In this document: positions 37,790 to 43,000 of the stretch, in pieces
Layout of the letters: every line of letters begins with the position of its first letter
Numbering within the stretch: position 1 is the first letter of the stretch
DNA from: a virus
Virus record (IMG/VR): IMGVR_UViG_3300037092_000102
Span: 1-43,000 of that record
Direction: 5' to 3' (one strand)
Length of the DNA stretch: 43,000 nucleotides
The notes under the pieces: generated by a model
Seen by the model: only the letters and a program-made list of their open reading frames with translations
The model's database searches: none
Told to the model about the DNA's origin: nothing
Program-made: the position numbers and the translations under genes

Positions 37790-40661
37790 AGGTTTTGGGA
37801 ACGTCCTCAGCCGATATTTTGGACGAAAAGACGCGGGCATATTCCGGCTCGTATTGGAGTTCGTAATTCTTTTTCCGAATGCGCCGCCCTTTGACAACCT
37901 TCATTAAAATATTTGTCTGTTCGTCGTTTGGTTCAAGGATTATCACATTGTGGGCTTCGTGTGCAACAACACGGGATTCGCGCAGCTTGCCCTCGTCGTT
38001 CAGTTGCGACAGGACGATAAACGGCAGCTTGGTTTGCTTTGCTAGGATTCGCAGCCCGCGCGCAATCTCAGCAACCTGCTGTTCGCGTGGCAGCATTGCA
38101 TTGTCTGGGGTGATTATCTGGACATAATCCACGACCACAAGGCCAATTTTCTTTTCAAGTTTAAGTGCCTTCACGCGGTCTGATATTGAACTGACCGTCA
38201 TGGACGCATCATCAAAAATCCACAACGGCAATTTGCAAAGCAAGCTGGATTGTGCTGCGATTTTCTCGACATCGCCGGTTTGAAAATAGCCGGTGTTGAA
38301 ACAATTACGATTAACGCGGCAGTTATTTGAAATAAGCAGGTCAATGATTTCTTCCCTGTCCATTTCAAGCGTGAACAGCGCAACGCCGTGGCCGTTAGAC
38401 AATGCGCCGTTTAGAAAATTCAAGGCCACCGTGCTATTGTGCGTCACAATAAAATTATCCGTAACATATAGGCCGTCTTTTGCCTCGACCGTTATGCACT
38501 GACAAAATTCTTTTCCGTCAGGCACTATACTGACAACAAGCCGAGAGCGGCGTGTTTGTGCCTGCCTCCATTTCTTTAGATTTTTTTTGCTGCTGATAGG
38601 GATTAGATCATTTGGAAATGTTACGCTGACTCGATATGCCAGATTGCCTAAAACTTTCTTTCCTTTATATTCACAAGTTGGCTGCTTCTCTTTTACCCAC
38701 GCCATTCCACCAAGAGAAAAAACAATCCACTTTACCCCGATTGCCAATTGCTTGGAACAAGTAACATAATCAATCCTGCGATGAAAGGCCACATGGCCAT
38801 CTGTGTCGAATAGTCCGCGAAGAAGTTCAAGCCTTTCCTCTGGCGAAGCATAAAGATAGCTGTCCGGTATGAACTTTGTGCTGCTTCCTGTGTTGTTCAA
38901 ACCGAGCCGTCCGATTGCTTTTGAGGTTTCGCAAGGCTCATTATTTCTAATGCGGCGGCTAATCCCATAGGTTATACGATTAGAAACCTGTTGCACCTTA
39001 TCTTTGGGCGAGATGAGTCTTGAAAGCTTTTCAACCACGTCTGTTTCTTCATTTGTAAATTTCACCCCTCCCTTTTTTAGCGATCCATCTCCCAACAGTG
39101 CTCCAAGAACCCAAGGGTGAATTTCACATTCACCACGAGGCGAGAACAAAACGGGGCCAACAAGCGGTATTGCATGGTTAAGCCGAAACGATTTTCTTTT
39201 AAGTCGAACCAATTTTAAAATTTCCGATGTTGTCTTTACTGTGGGAATACGATGGTTTTTTCGCTCAGTTAGCGAACTTGTCAACCAAAGATGGTCGGCT
39301 GTGCAGCGCGTCTCCCCGCCATCGCTAAACTTAATTTTGAAAACTTCTTTTTCCCCTTGAGGATGAATGGCAACCACCCTTGTTTTCTCCCCGTTTGAAC
39401 CAATGACAAAATCGCCAGTGCGGATGTCTCCCATTTTCACAAATCCGTTAGGAGTTAAAACCATAGCTTCTAGTGGTTGTGCTTTTCCTTGGTTCGTCCC
39501 CGCCGCAATCACTGTTACCTGTCCCGGCTTAAATCCGCCCGTGTCAAAATCAAATTCGCCGAAACCGATTTGAACGCCCAGCTTTCCCCGATTGTTGAAA
39601 AGTTCCTCGTAACGCGGGATGGAGTCCAGAATCAGGCGGCGCATTGGCCGATCTTCGTTTATCGGGATTGAGATTCTGTTTTGGAGTTGTTCAATGTCGG
39701 CACCGGTCAGGGCTGGCACGGCAGAGTTTAGATAAAGCAACCGCTGCATTCCATCTCCGACCGCTCTGATTGTGCGGTGTGCGCCGGGAAGCCGGGACAA
39801 ACGCGACGGGTTTTTGTTTGCTTGGTCAATCCCGAACGGTTCAAGAATATCCAAAACCGTCTTTGCGGTTGCGCGGTATTTTTCTTCCGTCTCGCAATCC
39901 ACTAGAAGCCAAGCATGAGCCGACTTTCCGCCTGACATCAGAATTGCCGCAATAGGAAGTTTCAGTCTTTGAAACAATGCAAGCTGCGTTTCTATGCAAA
40001 CCGCATCTGATTCCAACAGGACAAATCGCCAGCCGGTTACATCAGCGTCGGTTATCGCCCCCTCAAAACCGCTTCCGTCTTTGGTTGGATTCATTCGCAG
40101 CCATGCTCCGGCTTCGGATTTTGGAACGCCATTCTTTTTGAAATACTCAATCCAGTTGTCCCGCGTGTCGGTTTTCCCTTCGCCGGATGGATTAGCTTTC
40201 CCGTCTTTGGCCAGCGTGAACTTGCAAACGATGTTCAGCTTGTCGGTTGGCTGGTAAAGTTGCTCGAAAAATAAAATTGTTTCCTCTGCCGGTGTTCCCT
40301 TGAAAATTATCGGGCTGGTTTCGATAACCTGTTCCGGTGACAGCTTTGCGTCACCCATCCACCAAGCGCAAATCTGTTCTGGTGTTTTCTTTGGTGTGCT
40401 TGCCTTGGGCGGTTCAAATTTAATTGGCATCCTGCCCGTGGGTGGTGTTGCCCGTTCGTGACACCATCGAATCACGCTTTGGATTTCGGTCAGGCTGGCT
40501 TCGGGGAATTTTTGAATCAATGTCTGTTCAACTGCGGTTACGGGCAATCCTGAACCAAGCAGGGGCAGGGCGATTTTTATTTTTGCTTCATGGCGCGTTC
40601 CTTCTGGATGAGCCGCCTGAAGTTCGGCGCGGGTTTTCGGAGGTATAAAAATCTCACTCAT
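37779..40661 (-). CDS. Primase-helicase (DnaB-like) with an intein, 960 aa precursor
   Basis: The N-terminal part (residues about 120-320) has the archaeo-eukaryotic primase layout: GWRFVLLESDAV, a LMSGGKSAHAWLLVD block and FGIDQANKNPSRLSRLPGAH. After a linker the DnaB/RecA domain begins near 365 (GEFDFDTGGFKPGQVTVIAA). Walker A (GTNQGK-ST) is split by a 349-residue intein (394-742). Walker B is IGLVVVDYVQII, and VLSQLNDEGKLRES follows as the sensor region. Removing the intein gives about 611 residues. It unwinds and primes phage DNA; without splicing the ATP site is broken. Confidence 0.9.
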   Translation of the reverse strand: MSEIFIPPKTRAELQAAHPEGTRHEAKIKIALPLLGSGLPVTAVEQTLIQKFPEASLTEIQSVIRWCHERATPPTGRMPIKFEPPKASTPKKTPEQICAWWMGDAKLSPEQVIETSPIIFKGTPAEETILFFEQLYQPTDKLNIVCKFTLAKDGKANPSGEGKTDTRDNWIEYFKKNGVPKSEAGAWLRMNPTKDGSGFEGAITDADVTGWRFVLLESDAVCIETQLALFQRLKLPIAAILMSGGKSAHAWLLVDCETEEKYRATAKTVLDILEPFGIDQANKNPSRLSRLPGAHRTIRAVGDGMQRLLYLNSAVPALTGADIEQLQNRISIPINEDRPMRRLILDSIPRYEELFNNRGKLGVQIGFGEFDFDTGGFKPGQVTVIAAGTNQGKAQPLEAMVLTPNGFVKMGDIRTGDFVIGSNGEKTRVVAIHPQGEKEVFKIKFSDGGETRCTADHLWLTSSLTERKNHRIPTVKTTSEILKLVRLKRKSFRLNHAIPLVGPVLFSPRGECEIHPWVLGALLGDGSLKKGGVKFTNEETDVVEKLSRLISPKDKVQQVSNRITYGISRRIRNNEPCETSKAIGRLGLNNTGSSTKFIPDSYLYASPEERLELLRGLFDTDGHVAFHRRIDYVTCSKQLAIGVKWIVFSLGGMAWVKEKQPTCEYKGKKVLGNLAYRVSVTFPNDLIPISSKKNLKKWRQAQTRRSRLVVSIVPDGKEFCQCITVEAKDGLYVTDNFIVTHNSTVALNFLNGALSNGHGVALFTLEMDREEIIDLLISNNCRVNRNCFNTGYFQTGDVEKIAAQSSLLCKLPLWIFDDASMTVSSISDRVKALKLEKKIGLVVVDYVQIITPDNAMLPREQQVAEIARGLRILAKQTKLPFIVLSQLNDEGKLRESRVVAHEAHNVIILEPNDEQTNILMKVVKGRRIRKKNYELQYEPEYARVFSSKISAEDVPKTYVD
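38436..39482 (-). other. Intein (class 3 features) with LAGLIDADG homing endonuclease
   Basis: Residues 394-742 of the helicase. It starts with Ala (AQPLEAMVLTPNGFVKMGD) and ends VTHN before Ser+1. Block B contains TADHLW (T454, H457, W459), block F contains QCITVEAKDGLYV (C722), and block G contains T740 in VTHN. W, C and T at these positions form the WCT triad of class 3 inteins, which use the block F Cys because residue 1 is not nucleophilic. Two LAGLIDADG-like motifs (GALLGDGSLK near 520-529, RGLFDTDGHV near 615-624) give a homing endonuclease. The insertion point is inside Walker A. Confidence 0.88.
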
Positions 40662-40687
40662 GGCCTACATCCCCTTGAGGATTAAAT

Positions 40688-41428
40688 TCATATAATATTC
40701 AAGTTTGGGACTGGCTTGAAGTTTCTGGCGCGGTCAACTTCGCCGTTCCAGTTATTGAGCAAAGTTATTAAGTCCCTGCGTCGAATATCTTTTTCAATCG
40801 GAATCACGGCCTTGTAATATTTTTCGACAACCTTTATGTCCTCCTCATTTATGGGCGTCAGTTTCTTCCAAGCCTTTAATTCGGCATCGTCAAACATTCT
40901 ACCAGAACGCCTATTGTGAAAAGTTCCCAATCTGATTTGTTCAGGAGCCATTGCTGGCGGGTTTGTTTTTGTGACTATGGCTGGAATAAGAATGCCCAAA
41001 TCACGGTTCCCTGTTCCTTTCCCTTCCCTTCCCTTCCCTTCCAGCAGCGATTGCTCGACGATTGCTCGACGATTGCTCGACGAAGCATCGTCGAAAGTGA
41101 CGTTTTCCTTTATAATTGAGAGTTTTGGGCGGTCAATTCGTTGGTGGATTTTGAAGTTAACCACCTCTCCAACCTCCCGCCCGTCATCAGACCTTTTCCC
41201 AAGCCTAATATACCCCACGCCCGACAAGTCGTCGAGCCATCGCCGAATCGTCGTCGAATCCTCTACGAACGGAAAAACAGCCGCGCGAATCAGAACGGGA
41301 TTGGCCCAAAAAAACCCCTCATCATCTGCAAAGTTCAACAAGCCGATAGCAAGCAACTTGGATTTGTCAGAAAGTGGAGCAACAGTTTCGCTCGACCAAA
41401 ATTCGGGCTTTATAGTTCGGATTCTCAC
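40688..41428 (-). CDS. Replication initiator, lambda O/DnaD-like, with internal iterons, 246 aa
   Basis: The N-terminus RIRTIKPEFWSSETVAPLSD, then LLAIGLLNFADDEGFFWANP, is the signature of phage replication initiators of the winged-helix DnaD type. The middle is a low-complexity linker (LEGKGREGKGTG) encoded over tandem repeats. The C-terminal domain (AMAPEQIRLGTFHNRRSGRM and FDDAELKAWKKLTPINEEDI) probably contacts the helicase encoded next. The 3' neighbour is the primase-helicase, so the pair forms the classic O-P-like module. DNA repeats inside the gene suggest that it binds its own coding sequence. Confidence 0.8.
   Translation of the reverse strand: MRIRTIKPEFWSSETVAPLSDKSKLLAIGLLNFADDEGFFWANPVLIRAAVFPFVEDSTTIRRWLDDLSGVGYIRLGKRSDDGREVGEVVNFKIHQRIDRPKLSIIKENVTFDDASSSNRRAIVEQSLLEGKGREGKGTGNRDLGILIPAIVTKTNPPAMAPEQIRLGTFHNRRSGRMFDDAELKAWKKLTPINEEDIKVVEKYYKAVIPIEKDIRRRDLITLLNNWNGEVDRARNFKPVPNLNII
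41015..41094. repeat. Iteron-like tandem repeats inside the initiator gene: origin candidate
   Basis: Three perfect 11-bp direct repeats, CGATTGCTCGA (41048-41058, 41059-41069, 41070-41080), are followed by a degenerate fourth (41081-41094). Alongside is a (TTCCC)n homopyrimidine tract (41015-41042). A related CGTCGA-rich cluster is near 41226-41262, and an AT-rich segment (41101-41120) is close by. Iterons within the initiator gene are how lambda and many siphoviruses build their origin. Confidence 0.5.
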
Positions 41429-41814
41429 TTTGACCCTTTCTCAGTCAGGAATTTGACGTATTGGGATTCCAGCCACTTTAAAAAGCGTGCTGAGTCCATC
41501 TGTTCTCGGCATCGGATATTGTCTAAAATTTCCCAAGATTTTTCAGTGACGATAAGAGCAGTTTCCCATTCTCCCAGTTCGGCCTCCGAAATATTCCGTT
41601 CATGTTCATGGCATTTATTGCAAAGCGTCACAAGCGCAACGTCTGGATAATTCCAAACACTACGCCCACCAACATAGTAGCGGTGATGAACATTCAGCGT
41701 TGCGGTTTCGTCTTTGCAATTTTGGCAGGTAAAACTGTCTCTCTGAAAGATTTCTAGCCGCCTCTTTTGCCAACGCGGATCAACAAGTTTTTCGGAGTAA
41801 GTCTTATTGGCCAT
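41425..41814 (-). CDS. HNH endonuclease, 129 aa
   Basis: The HNH core is clear: DSFTCQNCKDETATLNVHHR, then PDVALVTLCNKCHEHERNIS, with paired cysteines (CQNC and CNKC) binding structural zinc and HH plus the later His forming the active site. The C-terminus is a helix-rich tail (EILDNIRCREQMDSARFLKW). It overlaps the initiator by 4 bases and is the first well-supported gene of the minus operon. It may assist packaging or nick DNA, or be a selfish homing gene. Confidence 0.85.
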   Translation of the reverse strand: MANKTYSEKLVDPRWQKRRLEIFQRDSFTCQNCKDETATLNVHHRYYVGGRSVWNYPDVALVTLCNKCHEHERNISEAELGEWETALIVTEKSWEILDNIRCREQMDSARFLKWLESQYVKFLTEKGSK

Positions 41815-41817
41815 AAT

Positions 41818-41928
41818 TCAAAACCTCAGTTCCGTTGCCGACGGGGACGGTGACACTTCGCAGCGGCCTTGCGGCACTTTGGAGGGCGTCGAGAACGCCA
41901 GCAACGGAGATGAATTTTTGATTGTCAT
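41818..41928 (-). CDS. Possible small leader protein, 36 aa
   Basis: MTIKNSSPLLAFSTPSKVPQ then GRCEVSPSPSATELRF. It lies between the control region and the HNH gene. Ser/Pro-rich, and no Shine-Dalgarno site. The opposite strand is also open here. It may be a leader peptide for the minus operon or not a gene at all. Confidence 0.28.
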   Translation of the reverse strand: MTIKNSSPLLAFSTPSKVPQGRCEVSPSPSATELRF

Positions 41929-42152
41929 TTTCTGCGTTTTCGGTCGGGTGTCACGCCGCCGGTTCTCTTACGAACACCCCAACCCTAACGAATGCGGCGG
42001 GGAGAGTCAACACACATGTTTTGCTATGTGCAGGACAATAAACGGTTGGTTGGACATGCCAGGTCTAACCAGATATTGCTTTTGAACAGGACAAGAAATG
42101 TAACAAGATTTATTTTGACAATTTAGCTAACGTCTGAGAAGCTGCTTACAGA
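41929..42152. promoter_or_regulatory. Divergent control region between the two arms
   Basis: No gene seen in 224 bp between the minus replication operon and the plus-strand XRE gene. It contains the hairpin CACAT-N8-ATGTG (42013-42030), the imperfect dyad TTGGAC-ATGCCAG-GTCTAA (42050-42068) and AT-rich DNA with TTGAAC (42082) and TTGACA (42115). These fit operators and divergent promoters, but exact promoter boxes are not certain. Confidence 0.5.
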
Positions 42153-42377
42153 ATGAAATTGCCAACTAGAAACACAACGCAAATCAGCCACGCCGAAGCG
42201 GGCGAGTTAATCCGAAAGTTCCGCAAATGCCGCAAGGTGTCGCTGCGCTCGCTGGCAACCGCGCTTGACATATCCGCTCCGTTCTTGTCTGACTTGGAAC
42301 GCGGGCGACGAAATTGGACAAGCGAACGGTTTATCGCAACCGAAGCCAAAATTCGCCAACTTTCCCCAATAAAATGA
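42153..42377 (+). CDS. XRE-family HTH regulator, 74 aa
   Basis: A Cro/CI-type domain fills most of the protein: HAEAGELIRKFRKCRKVSLR, SLATALDISAPFLSDLERGR and a closing helix. The recognition helix is SAPFLSDLERG. It is the first gene of the rightward early operon and lies next to dyad operators, so it is probably an autoregulated Cro-like switch. No CI-type partner with a protease domain is present, so stable lysogeny is unproven. Confidence 0.8.
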   Translation: MKLPTRNTTQISHAEAGELIRKFRKCRKVSLRSLATALDISAPFLSDLERGRRNWTSERFIATEAKIRQLSPIK

Positions 42378-42480
42378 ACATCTCTTATTTGAAATATTCA
42401 TCCTGGCCAGCCGTTAAACTTGACCGGGTTACTTTGTCGTCCCGGTTGGCGGGGAGGTTACTAACCTGCCATTAAAATTT

Positions 42481-43000
42481 ATGAAAATCAAAATTGTCTC
42501 ACGCTGGAATAGTGAAACGGTTATTTTTGAAACCGACGCGGAAAACATCGGCGCGGCTGTTGAGGCGGCTATCGCTGCGAAAATTAACCTGTCAGACGCA
42601 TACCTGTCAGGCGCAAACCTGTCAGGCGCAGACCTGTCACGCGCAAACCTGTCAGACGCATACCTGTCAGGCGCAGACCTGTCAGGCGCATACCTGTCAG
42701 GCGCAGACCTGTCACGCGCAAACCTGTCAGACGCATACCTGTCAGACGCATACCTGTCAGGCGCAGACCTGTCAGGCGCATACCTGTCAGGCGCAGACCT
42801 GTCACGCGCAAACCTGTCAGACGCATACCTGTCAGGCGCAAACCTGTCAGGCGCAAACCTGTCACGCGCAAACCTGTCAGGCGCATACCTGTCAGGCGCA
42901 GACCTGTCACGCGCAAACCTGTCAGACGCATACCTGTCAGGCGCAAACCTGTCAGGCGCAAACCTGTCACGCGCAAACCTGTCAGGCGCAGACCTGTCAG
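42481..43000 (+). CDS. Pentapeptide-repeat protein, N-terminal part (partial at window end)
   Basis: ATG in the AAATTTATGAA context. The first 36 residues form a small alpha/beta head ([32 protein letters not shown]), then 27 complete L-S-x-A-x units from 42589 to the window end. Only 1 base remains in the last codon, so the frame must continue beyond. Together with 1-615 it makes one gene of at least 47 repeats plus the DUF5758-like end. The join would need 8 more bases, or any number of extra 15-bp units. Confidence 0.85.
   Translation, partial: MKIKIVSRWNSETVIFETDAENIGAAVEAAIAAKINLSDAYLSGANLSGADLSRANLSDAYLSGADLSGAYLSGADLSRANLSDAYLSDAYLSGADLSGAYLSGADLSRANLSDAYLSGANLSGANLSRANLSGAYLSGADLSRANLSDAYLSGANLSGANLSRANLSGADLS
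42589..43000 (+). repeat. Tandem 15-bp coding repeats, second end (27.5 units)
   Basis: Same CTGTCA-xxC-GCA-xAC unit as at 1-300. Larger blocks of several units recur in the same order (G-D, R-N, D-Y, G-N types), indicating higher-order duplications of 45-75 bp. The antisense frame here (42584-42976) is an artefact of the repeats. Confidence 0.95.

Noticed and set aside
42584-42976. Long minus-strand frame made of LRLTG-type repeats
   Set aside because: Antisense shadow of the 15-bp pentapeptide array; no independent start signal and pure repeat composition.
1-43000. Integrase, tRNA genes or an att site supporting a prophage
   Set aside because: No tyrosine or serine recombinase motifs and no tRNA-like cloverleaf were seen; the XRE gene alone does not prove lysogeny.

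Overview
The window is an essentially complete tailed-phage genome, or a prophage-like contig, with a siphovirus plan. The head genes follow the lambda order: small terminase, GpA-type large terminase, gpW-like joining protein, lambda-type portal, protease fused to an HK97-fold capsid, then a tail cluster with a short tape measure protein. Both window ends lie inside the same 15-bp repeat array of one pentapeptide-repeat gene: its N-terminus starts at 42481 and its C-terminus ends at 615. The molecule is therefore probably circular or circularly permuted. The repeat phase across the join needs about 8 more bases (modulo 15). The host cannot be proven from sequence. Exported proteins with a Verrucomicrobia-like flavour (GNGSGLTN-type motifs, an FN3 lipoprotein, AQ/T signal-peptide cleavage sites) and weak use of Shine-Dalgarno sites suggest a Verrucomicrobiota host (inference). 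I saw no integrase, tRNA or CRISPR array.

Layout. (1) 42153-4640, plus strand: an XRE regulator, the pentapeptide/DUF5758-like protein, an SSB-like protein, an HNH remnant, a DnaQ-like exonuclease and a run of small zinc-binding, membrane and lipoprotein genes, some containing attC-like imperfect palindromes. (2) 4688-19774, plus strand: packaging, head, connector and tail genes, tightly packed with ATGA-type overlaps. A 27-bp module beginning ATGGACATTT sits at four gene junctions. Two small minus-strand genes and a knotted RNA-like structure interrupt this stretch. (3) 20210-31273, plus strand: tail tip and fibre-like proteins, several with Sec signal peptides or lipoboxes, then lysis-like membrane proteins and a permuted NlpC/P60-like enzyme. 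(4) 31312-41928, minus strand: the replication operon, read leftward. It encodes an HNH nuclease, a lambda O-type initiator with internal iterons, a primase-helicase carrying a 349-residue intein with class 3 features, an MT-A70 methylase, a VRR-NUC nuclease and small zinc proteins. It also holds a 404-bp non-coding region that folds as nested helices. Near its distal end an IS1595-like transposon of 1878 bp with passenger genes (31683-33560) has broken a phage gene.

How it works together (inference). The two arms diverge from the control region at 41929-42152. The minus arm starts replication, the plus arm supplies recombination and repair accessories and then the virion genes. The most unusual trait is that the capsid-adjacent protein and several tail-region proteins carry export signals, so part of the particle, or the infected cell envelope, may be built from secreted phage proteins. 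The most likely undescribed elements are this exported set, the gene-junction module and the two structured RNA candidates.
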